In this document: piece after piece, positions 44,379 through 53,375 of the stretch
Layout of the letters: each line of letters begins with the position of its first letter
How positions within the stretch are numbered: position 1 is the first letter of the stretch
Assembly (NCBI GenBank): GCA_015063795.1
Contig: SVTL01000012.1
Coordinates: 1 to 62,963 of the forward strand
Direction of reading: 5' to 3'
DNA: 62,963 nucleotides
Source: Oscillospiraceae bacterium
Lineage (GTDB): Bacteria; Bacillota; Clostridia; Oscillospirales; CAG-272
Program-made: the position numbers and the translations under genes
The notes under the pieces: generated by a model
What the model saw: the letters and a program-made list of their open reading frames with translations, nothing else
Databases searched by the model: none
What the model was told of the DNA's origin: nothing

Positions 44379-45284
44379 TCAGTCGATGTCCTCCAGCACC
44401 TCTGCGGGCGGCTCGTCGAGACGGGACGGGTTCTTCAGATACTGCTTCATCAGCTTGACGGCCGAGGCGAAGTAATACCCGTCGCAGATGCGCTCGTCGG
44501 TGACCACCTTGAAGTCCACATAGGCTCTGCGGCGGACCTTCCCCTCCGCATCGGTCTCATAGGCATAGCGCTTGGCGCCGTAGGAAAGGAAAATGGGCAG
44601 GTTTCCAAAGTCATACAGATGGTGATAGATGGGTTGGATGCCCAGCGAGCCCATGGAGGTGATGATAAACGAGCCGTGGAAGGGACTGACCTCCAGAAGC
44701 GCCTTCGGCATGAGGCCGAAATAATCGAGGAAATTCAGCACTCCTACCAAAAAACGCAGGAGCAGACGGGGGATATAATTCAAAATTTTGGCAACTTTGT
44801 CAAAATCGCTCTCCCCGGGATTGCTTCGGTATTCGGTGATGAGTTGATTGAATTTTTCGTACACATCGTTGGCTGTGGCATTCCGGTCAAAACGGAGCTT
44901 GATGCAGGTGTCGGGCGCATCGAGGCGCATCTCGCGCTTGATGGTCATCACCACCTCCGCATAGTCGCGGGAATAGAGCGTTTGCCCCGAAACAAAACGG
45001 TTGATGCCCGGCCGCTGGCTGACCGTTCGTATGTATGCCGCCACAAACAGGTGCATCAGACCGAAGGTCTTCATGCCCTCGGCATGTTTCTTCCTTATAT
45101 ATTCATCCACCGCATCCAGCTCGATGGTGTCGGCAAAATAGTTCTGCGCATCCGAGCGCTTTTTCATGATGAAATAGATCACCCGCGCCATGGGCGCCAC
45201 CGTCCGAAGCTTCCGTCCGTCGGGGCGGTCGCCGAAGCGCTTTTTTCTTTTTGTGTCGTGCTGTCCTTCCATACAGGTTTCCAT
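44379..45284 (-). CDS. CAT / 2-oxoacid dehydrogenase acyltransferase-fold protein
   Basis: 301 aa from the ATG at 45282-45284; a second ATG 12 bp later is equally possible, and neither has a strong site. It opens RFGDRPDGRKLRT, then MGLMH-like helices and the C-terminal core SFIITSMGSLGIQPIYHH, ending YVDFKVVTDERICDGYYFASAVKLM. That resembles the E2 acyltransferase core, but the catalytic His of DHRxxDG is Glu (DERICDG), so classical acyltransferase chemistry is doubtful. No lipoyl domain. Unknown role; found alone with a promoter-like TATAAT upstream. Confidence 0.72.
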   Translation of the reverse strand: METCMEGQHDTKRKKRFGDRPDGRKLRTVAPMARVIYFIMKKRSDAQNYFADTIELDAVDEYIRKKHAEGMKTFGLMHLFVAAYIRTVSQRPGINRFVSGQTLYSRDYAEVVMTIKREMRLDAPDTCIKLRFDRNATANDVYEKFNQLITEYRSNPGESDFDKVAKILNYIPRLLLRFLVGVLNFLDYFGLMPKALLEVSPFHGSFIITSMGSLGIQPIYHHLYDFGNLPIFLSYGAKRYAYETDAEGKVRRRAYVDFKVVTDERICDGYYFASAVKLMKQYLKNPSRLDEPPAEVLEDID

Positions 45285-45399
45285 CCGTTTCTGTCGGTTT
45301 TTGTCATGTTTTCTATCCTTTATTATAAGGGCTCTGCGCGCGCTTGTCAAGAGAGTGCGAAAAGGCGCGCGAAAAAAAGAAGAAAAAACGAAAAAACTA

Positions 45400-45428
45400 T
45401 TGAAAAAGCATGACATATCTGTTATACT
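45400..45428 (+). promoter_or_regulatory. Promoter of the polysaccharide gene
   Basis: TTGAAA (45400-45405), 17 bp, TATACT (45423-45428), 58 bp before the start codon. Confidence 0.7.
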
Positions 45429-45486
45429 ATTGATATCTGCGCATTTGTATGCACGAATACGATCGTTGATCTATGAGGTTGTTTTT

Positions 45487-47409
45487 ATGGCTTATTCTCC
45501 TGACAAGACCGGCACCTCTCCCCTGCGCAAGCTCTTTTTGGTGGGGATCGACTTCTTCTTTCTCCTGCTGGCTGCTGCGCTGGTCACCTTTTTTCTCTTC
45601 CTCGACTCCTCGATGAAGGAAACGGTGGGCTGTGAGCGTTTGATCGCGCACTTTTCTCTGATGTTCCTTTTTATCGAATTCTTCCGCTTCTGCTTCCGCA
45701 CCTATATAGGCATCTGGCGGTATGCGGAGGCCGGCGAGTACATCCGTTTGGCCGTGGCCGATCTGTGCGGCTTCGCGTCCTTCACGCTCTGCGAAATGCT
45801 CCTCTCACGCCTGCCGATCGGATGGTGCTATTCGGTCTCTCTCTTCCTCTTTTACATGACGGTTTTCATGCTCTCGCTGCTGCTGGTCATCGGCTCCCGT
45901 CTGTTTTACAGCGGCGTGCTGATCAAGCGGAGGCTGGAAAAGAAGAGCGGTCACAAAACCATGGTCGCCATCGTGGGCGCCGGCTTCACCGGGACCGTTC
46001 TGGTCAATCAGCTCCTCCACGACGAGCATTCGCCCTATATGCCCTACTGCTTCTTCGACAACGACGTTCACAAGCTGGGGCGGTACATCCACGACATTCC
46101 CGTTAAGGGACGGTCAGACCAGATCGCCGAGATTCTGAGCGATACCCCCGTCAAGGAGATCATCATCGCCATCCCCTCCCTGTCGGCAAAGGAAAAGCAG
46201 CGCATCGTTGACATCTGTTTCAATGCCTCGCTGAAGGTCAAGACCTTCGCCTTCTCCATCAACTCCGACGAGCAGGGCTCGATCAGCGCCACCAAAACGC
46301 TGAGCTCGCTGAAGATCGCCGACCTGCTCCACCGCGACGTCAAAGCCTTCGACAACACCGGTATCAAGGACTTTTATCAGGACAAAACGCTGATGGTCAC
46401 CGGCGGAGGCGGCTCCATCGGTTCGGAGCTCTGCCGTCAGCTGGCCGCCATGGCCCCCCGCCGTCTGGTGGTGGTGGACATCTACGAAAACAGTGCCTAT
46501 GAGCTTCAGCAGGAGCTGCTGGAAAAGCATCCGCGTCTGGATCTGAAGATCGAGATCGCCTCGGTGCGTGACAAAAAGAAGATGTTTGAGCTGGTCGATC
46601 GCTACCGCCCCGATTATGTCTTCCACGCTGCCGCACACAAGCACGTCCCGCTGATGGAGGACTGCTGCGACGAGGCGGTCAAGAACAACATCTTCGGCAC
46701 CTACAACGTGGCCATGGCCTGCGAGACCTACCGGGTCAAAAAGATGGTCCTCATCTCCACGGACAAGGCGGTCAATCCCACCAACATGATGGGCACCTCC
46801 AAGCGGGTGTGCGAGATGATCATGCAGTCGATGCACGGCAGCTAGACCGTTTTCTCGGCAGTCCGCTTCGGCAACGTGCTCGGTTCCAACGGCTCGGTCA
46901 TCCCCCTCTTCCAGAAGCAGATCGAAAAGGGCGGGCCGGTCACCGTCACCGACAAGCGCATCATCCGCTATTTCATGACCATCCCCGAGGCGGTCCAACT
47001 GGTTCTGCGGACCGGATGCTTCGCTCAGAATTCCCAGATCTTCGTGCTGGATATGGGCAAGCCCGTCAAGATTTTGGATCTGGCCGAAAAGCTCATCACG
47101 CTCTCGGGCTACCGTCCGTATGAGGACATCGACATTGTGGAGATCGGTCTGCGCCCGGGCGAAAAGCTGTACGAGGAGCTTCTGATCAAGGGCAACAACC
47201 TGTCCAAAACCGAGGACGACATGATCTTTGTGGAAAACGAGCCTCCGATCCGAAGCGAGGAGATGGACAAGATCCTGCAAAGGCTGCGCGATGCGTTGGA
47301 AAGCGACGAGCCCTTTGCCGTCCGCAATGCCCTGATGGCCTCGGTCCCCACCTACAAGGCCCCCTGCGATGTGAACACGGCCTTCGTCGGCGAGAAAAGC
47401 CGGGTTTAA
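45487..47409 (+). pseudogene. Nucleotide-sugar 4,6-dehydratase/epimerase (CapD/WbpM-like) interrupted by an amber codon
   Basis: The full frame would encode 640 aa: four N-terminal membrane helices (about 15-125), a Rossmann sensor-like region (AIVGAGFTGTVL, about 160) and an SDR domain with TGGGGSIGSELCRQLA (about 305) and ISTDKAVNPTNMMGTSKR (catalytic Met-x-x-x-Lys). A TAG at 46843-46845 (codon 453) cuts it between HGS and [13 protein letters not shown]; homologues have a sense codon (often Lys) there. The same frame then continues intact to 47409. TAG is an ordinary stop elsewhere here (ftsW), so a nonsense mutation or sequencing error is likely. The truncated 452-aa product would lack the substrate-binding part. 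Confidence 0.85.
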
Positions 47410-47456
47410 TTTTTGTGCGACTTTGCACGAATTATATCGTAATATCACAATATATC

Positions 47457-47485
47457 TTGACAGCCATCCCGATCGGCTGTATAAT
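47457..47485 (+). promoter_or_regulatory. Promoter of cpsC-cpsD-cpsB with a palindrome in the spacer
   Basis: TTGACA (47457-47462), 17 bp, TATAAT (47480-47485). CAGCC (47461-47465) and GGCTG (47475-47479) form a palindrome with 9 bp between, filling the spacer exactly. A repressor bound here would block the polymerase. Confidence 0.75.
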
Positions 47486-47552
47486 AAAGAGTATATTTAT
47501 CCATCGGAAGCACTCGCTTTCCGAAAAGAAATAATGGAAGCAGGAGAAGAAT

Positions 47553-48299
47553 ATGGAACATTCTGAAAAGACGGTCAAATTGTCCTCTTTTTTGAAGGTG
47601 GTACAGCAAAGCTGGATCCTCATTCTCGTTGTTGGCATCCTCTGCGCCTCCGCCGCCTTCGTTTACACCTCGTTTTTCAAAACGCAGGAATATCAGTCGT
47701 CGATGCGGCTGATGGTCTATAACACCAACTGGGGTGAGAAGGCCACCTATTCCACCTCGGACATCTCGGCCAGCTCGGCAATTGTGGAAGCATCCATCAC
47801 CGCCATCAAGGAGGGCATGGTGATCTCACAGGTCACCCAGCTGCTCAACGATAATTTTGAAAAGAACGGCATCGCACCTATCACCGAAAAGCAGGTGAAG
47901 AGCATGGTGTCCGCCTCCAGCGATGAGTCGATGTATATGACCATCTATGCCCGCTCCGAGTCGCCCAACCTCTCCAAGCTGGTCATCCAGGCTTATGAAA
48001 CGCTGATGCCCGACATCATCAACGGCATCTTCCCTGCCAGCACCATCAAGATCACCACCAGCGCCACCGAAGGCACGCCGATCAGCAAAAAGGTCATTCC
48101 CACCTCGCTGCTCGCCTTCCTTGCCGGTGCCGCGCTGAGCTTTACCGTTGCCCTCATGTTTGACATGATGGACACGACCATCAAATCCGAAGACGACTTC
48201 CGACAGAAATTCCAGATTCCACTTTTGGGCTCGATCCCGGACTGCGAATCGACATCGGCCAACAAGAAAGGAGCCTATACCTATGGCAGCCGCCGCTAA
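47553..48299 (+). CDS. Wzz/CpsC-type polysaccharide co-polymerase and tyrosine kinase activator
   Basis: 248 aa with two membrane helices, about 23-44 (WILILVVGILCASAAFVYTS) and about 190-211 (LLAFLAGAALSFTVALMF), and an outward domain between them starting EYQSSMRLMVYNTN. This is the Wzz/CapA part of the split bacterial tyrosine kinase; the cytoplasmic end activates CpsD. It overlaps cpsD by 17 bp. Confidence 0.88.
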   Translation: MEHSEKTVKLSSFLKVVQQSWILILVVGILCASAAFVYTSFFKTQEYQSSMRLMVYNTNWGEKATYSTSDISASSAIVEASITAIKEGMVISQVTQLLNDNFEKNGIAPITEKQVKSMVSASSDESMYMTIYARSESPNLSKLVIQAYETLMPDIINGIFPASTIKITTSATEGTPISKKVIPTSLLAFLAGAALSFTVALMFDMMDTTIKSEDDFRQKFQIPLLGSIPDCESTSANKKGAYTYGSRR

Positions 48300-49092
48300 G
48301 AAAAAGCCTGCTTCGGCCGTTTCCATTCGCCGCAAAGCCCGCTTGGATCTCTCTCATGATTTCGAATACCGTGAGGCGTACAAGGCACTCCGCACCAGCA
48401 TCATGTTTGCCATCGCCTCCGCTCCCAACAAGAGCAAGAGCATTGTCGTTTCCTCCTCGGAGCCCAACGAATGCAAATCCACCCTCTCCTCCAACCTGGC
48501 CATTGCTCTGGCGCAGATGGAGGTCAAGGTTCTTCTGATAGACGCCGATTTCCGCAACCCCACCCAGCACAAGATCTTTGAGCTGAGCAACAACCGCGGT
48601 CTGGCGCAGATGATCGCCAACCTCACCCGTCTGGAGGATGCGGTCAACCACATCATGCCGGGGCTGGATCTGCTCACCTCGGGAAGCTTCGTCCCCAACC
48701 CCTCCGAGCTACTCGGTTCGGGCAACATGGCCGACCTGCTGAAGCGGCTGGAAAACGCGTACGATTACATCATCATCGACACGCCGCCGATCAATGTGGT
48801 CACCGATGCGCTGATGTTTGCGGATATGACCTGCGGTATCCTGCTGGCCGTCCGCCAGAACGAGACCAACCAGTTGAGCCTATCCAAGGTCATCGAAAGC
48901 ATCAATCTGACCAACATCAACATTCTCGGCGCGGTCCTCACCGCCGATCAGGGCAGCCGCATCAAGAAGCACCCGCGCGGCTCCTACTCCTACCGCTACA
49001 ACCCCTATTCGCACTATGTTCACAGCCCCACTGAATACATCCGCGAGAGCGAAGCTGCCGCTTCGGCTGAATCCCATGAAGCTGACCGTTGA
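48283..49092 (+). CDS. Bacterial tyrosine kinase, CpsD/CapB type, with altered Walker A
   Basis: 269 aa. The kinase part has Walker A' LLIDADFRNPTQHK and Walker B YIIIDTPP, and the C-terminus is a tyrosine cluster (GSYSYRYNPYSHY, then TEY), the autophosphorylation tail. The Walker A reads SSSEPNECKSTLSSN, where the family has P-x-E-G-K-S-T; the Gly before the Lys is Cys. Probably regulates capsule or exopolysaccharide synthesis. Operon with cpsC and cpsB through 17-bp overlaps at both ends. Confidence 0.88.
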   Translation: MAAAAKKKPASAVSIRRKARLDLSHDFEYREAYKALRTSIMFAIASAPNKSKSIVVSSSEPNECKSTLSSNLAIALAQMEVKVLLIDADFRNPTQHKIFELSNNRGLAQMIANLTRLEDAVNHIMPGLDLLTSGSFVPNPSELLGSGNMADLLKRLENAYDYIIIDTPPINVVTDALMFADMTCGILLAVRQNETNQLSLSKVIESINLTNINILGAVLTADQGSRIKKHPRGSYSYRYNPYSHYVHSPTEYIRESEAAASAESHEADR

Positions 49093-49762
49093 CTACCACT
49101 GTCACCTGCTTCCCGGGATCGATGACGGCGCAAGTTCGCCCGAGATCACAAAAGCCATGCTGGAAAAGCTGGCGTCTCAGGGCATCCGTCTGGTGTACGC
49201 CACGCCCCACTTCATCGCCCACCGTCAATCGGTCAAGAGTTTTTTGAAGCAACGGGACGACGCACTCAGGCAAACGCTTCCTCTTCTTCCGGAGGGGGTA
49301 CGTCTTCTTCCCGCCGCGGAGGTGGCGCTGGAGCAGAACATCAGCGAGACCTGCGATCTCTCCTCTCTTACAATGGGAAGCAGCCGCAGTGTGCTCATCG
49401 AGCTTCCCTTCTCCGCAAGACAGGACTGGATCGCTCACGAGATCGACAACATCCTCTACGGGCAGGGCATCACGCCGGTGTTCGCCCACATCGAACGGTA
49501 TCGGGACATTTACGGCAAAGAGCTGTTTGCCAAGATCCTCGCCACGGAGGGCGCAATCTTCCAGTTCACCACGGGGGCTCTGAGGCACTTCTCCGTCCGC
49601 AGGCTCTTCAAGCGTTTGTGCGAGGACGGGCTTCCCATTCTTCTCGGAAGCGATGCGCACAACGCCGACAAGCGTCCGCCCGATTTTGACAAGGTCTCTC
49701 CGATGTTGGACCGCCTGTTCAAAAAGGGCGTTCCCGATTCCTTCCACCGCTTGGAAAGCTGA
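49076..49762 (+). CDS. PHP-type protein-tyrosine phosphatase, CpsB/CapC family
   Basis: 228 aa. PHP metal motifs: DYHCHLLPGIDDGA at the N-terminus, YATPHFIAHR, AEVALEQNI, FAHIERY and the C-terminal LLGSDAHNADKRPP. It removes phosphate from CpsD-type tyrosine tails. The ATG at 49076 gives the normal start inside the cpsD 3' end. The three genes form a complete kinase, activator and phosphatase cycle, but no glycosyltransferases follow. Confidence 0.92.
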   Translation: MKLTVDYHCHLLPGIDDGASSPEITKAMLEKLASQGIRLVYATPHFIAHRQSVKSFLKQRDDALRQTLPLLPEGVRLLPAAEVALEQNISETCDLSSLTMGSSRSVLIELPFSARQDWIAHEIDNILYGQGITPVFAHIERYRDIYGKELFAKILATEGAIFQFTTGALRHFSVRRLFKRLCEDGLPILLGSDAHNADKRPPDFDKVSPMLDRLFKKGVPDSFHRLES

Positions 49763-49773
49763 AAGAAAAAAGA

Positions 49774-49808
49774 TACGGCTGACGTTTTTTTCGCCAGCCG
49801 TTTTCTTA
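49774..49808. terminator. Bidirectional terminator between cpsB and the germination gene
   Basis: ACGGCTG (49775-49781) pairs with CAGCCGT (49795-49801), followed by TTTTCTT on the plus strand and a T run on the minus strand. Confidence 0.82.
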
Positions 49809-49813
49809 TTGCC

Positions 49814-51256
49814 TTATTTGCTTTTTCCGCCTTCTTTGCCTTCTTTTTTCTTGCAGTCCAGCTTCACCCGCAGGAAGAGCCGCTTCAGCGCACGCCCGTT
49901 GAAGGGGATCAGCGGATAGAGATACCGTCTGCCGCCATCCACGCTCTTGTTGCTTGCAATCAGCACCAGCGTCAGAAGCGTACCGGCAACAAAGCCGGTC
50001 ACATCGAACAAAGCGGTCAGCACCAGCAGGATCATCCGCATGAATTTGAGTGCATACCCCAGCTCATAGCTGGGCTGGGTAAAGTTGGCGATGGACACAA
50101 AGCCCATGTACAAGATCACCTCCGGCACCAGCCAGCCGGTCTGCACCGCAAAATCGCCCAAAATCAGACCGCCCACCACGCTCAGCGAATTGTTCAGCGT
50201 GTTCGGCGTGTTCAGCGATGCCATCTTCAGCCCGTCCACCACAAACTCCACCAGCAGCAGCTGGAAGAGGATGGGCAGAGCCCCCTCCTTGTCCACATCC
50301 AAAAAATGCAGCCACTGCGGCAGCCACTCGGGATGCTCGATGAGAAGAAACCAAAGCGGTGAAAGAAAGATCGTCAGCAAGAAGACCGCCACGCGAAGCA
50401 GACGCAGGTAGCTTCCGGTCAGCGGCGGATAGTAATAGTCGCCGGTCTCCTGCAGAAAATCGAAGATCGAGGTGGGCAGCATCATCGCCTCGGGAGACGA
50501 GTCACACAAAAGGATGATGCTCCCCTCCAGAATCATGGCCGTGGCCGCATCGGGGCGCTCGGTGTAACGGATCTTGGGAAAGGGATTGTACCACTTTTTC
50601 TCGATCAGGCATTCCGCCAGACTCTCATGCCCCATGCTCAGCGCATACACGTCAATGGCATCCAGCTTTTTCAGCACGCTGTTTAAAAGCTTGCGGTCCA
50701 CACGGTCGTCCATGTAGCAGACCGCCACGTCGGTCTTCGAGGAGCGGCCGACGGTCTTTACCTTCACGGTCAGCTGCGGATCGCGGATGCGGCGGCGTAT
50801 GATGGCGGTGTTGAACAGCAGCGTTTCCACAAAGCCGTCCCGCGAGCCGCGCAGGACCTTGTCGTTTTCGGGCTCGCTGACGCTTCTCGCCGGGTAAGTA
50901 CGGGAATTGACCGCCACAGCCTCCTTCATCCCGTCGATGATGAAGACCGACACACCGCTCAGCACCTCCTTCACCAGCCGTTCGGTGTCCGTGTACAGTG
51001 CCGCCTCGATGTACGGCATCTCCCGCGCGATCAGCGTCTGCGGCGAATCGGGCATTTTCTTTACATTCATCATCACCTCTAGCAGCTTCTGCAGGATGTG
51101 ATCCTTCACAAACCCGTCTACGTAATACAGGCAGACCTGCTTTCCGCCCATGATCAATTCTCTTTTTTTCAGATCAAAGCTTTCGCCGATCCGCAGCTCA
51201 CGATCGACCAGCGCCACATCGGCGGTATACTCACCGCAAAATTCGGACAAAACCAT
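49814..51256 (-). CDS. GerA/SpoVAF-family spore germination protein
   Basis: 480 aa. A soluble N-terminal domain (about 1-250, with VCLYYVDGFVKDHILQKLL) is followed by about five to six membrane helices, including the family segments ETGDYYYPPLTGSYLRLLR and LFQLLLVEFVVDGLKMASL, and LNNSLSVVGGLILGDFAVQ (GerA-A type). The A-subunit-like protein could be SpoVAF or a GerA germinant receptor part; no GerB/GerC or spoVA genes are adjacent. The start is uncertain; the ATG at 51254-51256 has only GGGGG. The open frame continues upstream without support. Confidence 0.87.
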   Translation of the reverse strand: MVLSEFCGEYTADVALVDRELRIGESFDLKKRELIMGGKQVCLYYVDGFVKDHILQKLLEVMMNVKKMPDSPQTLIAREMPYIEAALYTDTERLVKEVLSGVSVFIIDGMKEAVAVNSRTYPARSVSEPENDKVLRGSRDGFVETLLFNTAIIRRRIRDPQLTVKVKTVGRSSKTDVAVCYMDDRVDRKLLNSVLKKLDAIDVYALSMGHESLAECLIEKKWYNPFPKIRYTERPDAATAMILEGSIILLCDSSPEAMMLPTSIFDFLQETGDYYYPPLTGSYLRLLRVAVFLLTIFLSPLWFLLIEHPEWLPQWLHFLDVDKEGALPILFQLLLVEFVVDGLKMASLNTPNTLNNSLSVVGGLILGDFAVQTGWLVPEVILYMGFVSIANFTQPSYELGYALKFMRMILLVLTALFDVTGFVAGTLLTLVLIASNKSVDGGRRYLYPLIPFNGRALKRLFLRVKLDCKKKEGKEGGKSK

Positions 51257-51315
51257 CACCCCCGCGCAGTAGTATGCGGAAGAAGGGGGAATTTTATGCA
51301 ATCTTCCGCGCGCTC

Positions 51316-51344
51316 TTGCCAAATGAGCAAAAATATGGTACACT
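51316..51344 (+). promoter_or_regulatory. Promoter of the PlsC-type gene
   Basis: TTGCCA (51316-51321), 17 bp ending TATGG, TACACT (51339-51344). Confidence 0.75.
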
Positions 51345-51376
51345 GAAACGGTAAAAAACGACGATCGGAGCCCGTT

Positions 51377-52651
51377 ATGAAGATCAAAACCAAAAAACTG
51401 TCCTTTGAGCAGGTGCGCGCCCTGCCGAAGCCGATCCACAAAAAGCCGAAAAAACGCGGTTTTCTCTTTTCCGCGCTGATCCGTGTCCTCTCCTTCTTCG
51501 ATATGCTGGGGACCGGCTTTTCCTATACCACCCACCATATGGAAAAAGCGGGGGACGGTCCTTACCTGATTTTGATGAACCACTCCAGCTTCATCGATTT
51601 GGAGATCGCATCGGTCGTCCGCTACCCCGCTCCCCACTGCATCGTCTCCACCTTTGACGGGCTGGTGGGCAAGGAGTGGCTGATGCGGCAGATCGGGTGC
51701 ATCCCCACGCAGAAATTCGTTTCCGACTTCCGCCTCCTCAGCGACATCCGCTATGCACTGAAGGAGCTGAAGACCGACGTGCTGATGTTCCCCGAGGCAG
51801 GCTACAGCTTCGACGGCTGTGCCACCACCCTGCCCCGTCATCTGGGGCTCCTGCTCAAGCGGCTGGACGTCCCCGTGCTCCACATCCAGACCTACGGCGC
51901 CTTCGCCCGCGATCCGCTGTACAACGGACTGCAGAAGCGCAAGGTGAAGGTCAGCGCAACGCTCTCCTGCCTGCTCAGCCGAGACGAGCTCCGTGAAAAA
52001 AGCGTAGAGGAGATCGATGCGGTCATTGACCGCGCCTTTTCCTTCGACAGCTTTGCCTGGCAGGCCGAAAACGGCATCGAGATCCAAGAGCCCTTCCGCG
52101 CCGACGGGCTCCACCGCATCCTCTACCGCTGTCCCCATTGCGAAAGCGAGGGCGCGATGGAGGGCAAGGGAACCAAGCTGACCTGCCACGCCTGCGGCAA
52201 GGTGTATGAGCTGGACACACTGGGGCGACTGCAGGCGGAGGAAGGCGAGACCGCTTTTCCCCACATCCCCGACTGGTATGCCTGGGAGCGGGAGCAGGTA
52301 AGAAAGGAGATCGAGGACGGCAGCTACCGTCTGGATGCGGAGGTGGACATCGGTGTACTGGCCGACCACAAGGCGCTGTATATGGTAGGCAGCGGACGGC
52401 TCATCCACGACCGTGAGGGCTTCCGTCTCACCGGATGCGGCGGCACGCTCTCCTACACCCAGCCGCCACGCGCCTCCCACAGCCTCAATTCCGACTATTT
52501 CTGGTATGAGATCGGCGACGTGATCGGCATCGGCGACAGTCAGATGCTCTATTACTGCTTCCCCAAAGGAGGCGAACCGGTGGCCAAGGCCCGCCTTGCC
52601 GCTGAGGAATTGTATAAAATGGAAAAAAGCGAAAAAGCACCCGCACGGTAA
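51377..52651 (+). CDS. Lysophospholipid acyltransferase (PlsC type) with zinc ribbon
   Basis: 424 aa. The acyltransferase core has LILMNHSSFIDLE (H-x4-D, about 70-76) and MFPEAGYSFDG (in place of the FPEG motif), the PlsC layout for 1-acyl-glycerol-3-phosphate acylation. After about 250 residues comes a zinc ribbon, YRCPHCES then LTCHACGKVYELD (about 250-285), and a further ~140-residue C-terminal domain. The fusion is unusual for PlsC, so the acceptor may not be standard phospholipid. Own promoter; bidirectional terminator follows. Confidence 0.85.
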   Translation: MKIKTKKLSFEQVRALPKPIHKKPKKRGFLFSALIRVLSFFDMLGTGFSYTTHHMEKAGDGPYLILMNHSSFIDLEIASVVRYPAPHCIVSTFDGLVGKEWLMRQIGCIPTQKFVSDFRLLSDIRYALKELKTDVLMFPEAGYSFDGCATTLPRHLGLLLKRLDVPVLHIQTYGAFARDPLYNGLQKRKVKVSATLSCLLSRDELREKSVEEIDAVIDRAFSFDSFAWQAENGIEIQEPFRADGLHRILYRCPHCESEGAMEGKGTKLTCHACGKVYELDTLGRLQAEEGETAFPHIPDWYAWEREQVRKEIEDGSYRLDAEVDIGVLADHKALYMVGSGRLIHDREGFRLTGCGGTLSYTQPPRASHSLNSDYFWYEIGDVIGIGDSQMLYYCFPKGGEPVAKARLAAEELYKMEKSEKAPAR

Positions 52652-52663
52652 AAAGGCTGAACA

Positions 52664-52704
52664 CAAAAACAGGACCGCCCGAAAGCGATCCTGTTCTTTT
52701 TTTG
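52664..52704. terminator. Bidirectional terminator between the PlsC-type gene and upp
   Basis: CAGGACCGC (52670-52678) pairs with GCGATCCTG (52685-52693, one mismatch), then T-rich on the plus strand and TTTTTG on the minus strand. Confidence 0.8.
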
Positions 52705-52710
52705 TTTTTC

Positions 52711-53343
52711 TTATTTGGTACCGAAGATACGGTCGCCCGCGTCGCCAAGCCCGGGAACGATGTATCCGCGCTCGTTGAGGCACTCGTCCAAATGCGCGCA
52801 GTAGACCTCCACATCGGGATGCGCCTCGGTCAGAGCCTTGACACCCTCGGGAGCGGCGATCAGGCACATAAACTTGATCTTCTTGCCGCCGTGCTGCTTG
52901 ATGAGCTTGATGGCGTCCACAGCCGAGCCGCCGGTGGCCAGCATGGGATCGGTGACGATCACAAGACGGCTTCCGATGTTTTTCGGCAGCTTGCAGTAGT
53001 ACTCATGAGGCTCCAGCGTTTCCTCGTCGCGGTAGAGACCGATGTGTCCCACGCGGGCGGAGGGAACCAGATTCAGCACGCCGTTGACCATGCCGAGTCC
53101 GGCGCGGAGGATCGGAACCACCGCCAGCTTAACGCCGGCCAGCATCTTGGTCTTGGTCTTGGTCAAAGGCGTTTCCACCTCCACCTCCTCCAACGGCAGA
53201 TCGCGCATGGCTTCATAGCACATAAGCATGGTGATCTCCTCCACCAGCGCGCGGAACTGGTTGCTGCTGGTCTCCACGCTGCGGAGGATCGAGATCTTGT
53301 GCTGGATCAGAGGATGATCGAATATGGTCAATTGTTTGTTCAT
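52711..53343 (-). CDS. upp: Uracil phosphoribosyltransferase
   Basis: 210 aa. Salvages uracil to UMP with PRPP. PRTase signature [18 protein letters not shown] (about 123-140) and the uracil-binding C-terminal [16 protein letters not shown]-terminal [18 protein letters not shown] is typical. 32 bp after uraA; both lie behind the pyrimidine-type leader. Confidence 0.97.
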   Translation of the reverse strand: MNKQLTIFDHPLIQHKISILRSVETSSNQFRALVEEITMLMCYEAMRDLPLEEVEVETPLTKTKTKMLAGVKLAVVPILRAGLGMVNGVLNLVPSARVGHIGLYRDEETLEPHEYYCKLPKNIGSRLVIVTDPMLATGGSAVDAIKLIKQHGGKKIKFMCLIAAPEGVKALTEAHPDVEVYCAHLDECLNERGYIVPGLGDAGDRIFGTK

Positions 53344-53375
53344 GGTGTTTCCTTTCCAAAATGCGTCGGGGGATG

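Noticed and set aside
51270-51299. Sigma-G-like promoter (GCATA, 18 bp, CATACTA) before the germination gene
   Set aside because: The match is good, but the transcript would start only a few bases before the chosen ATG and leave no room for a ribosome site. Kept as a possibility only if the real start is downstream.
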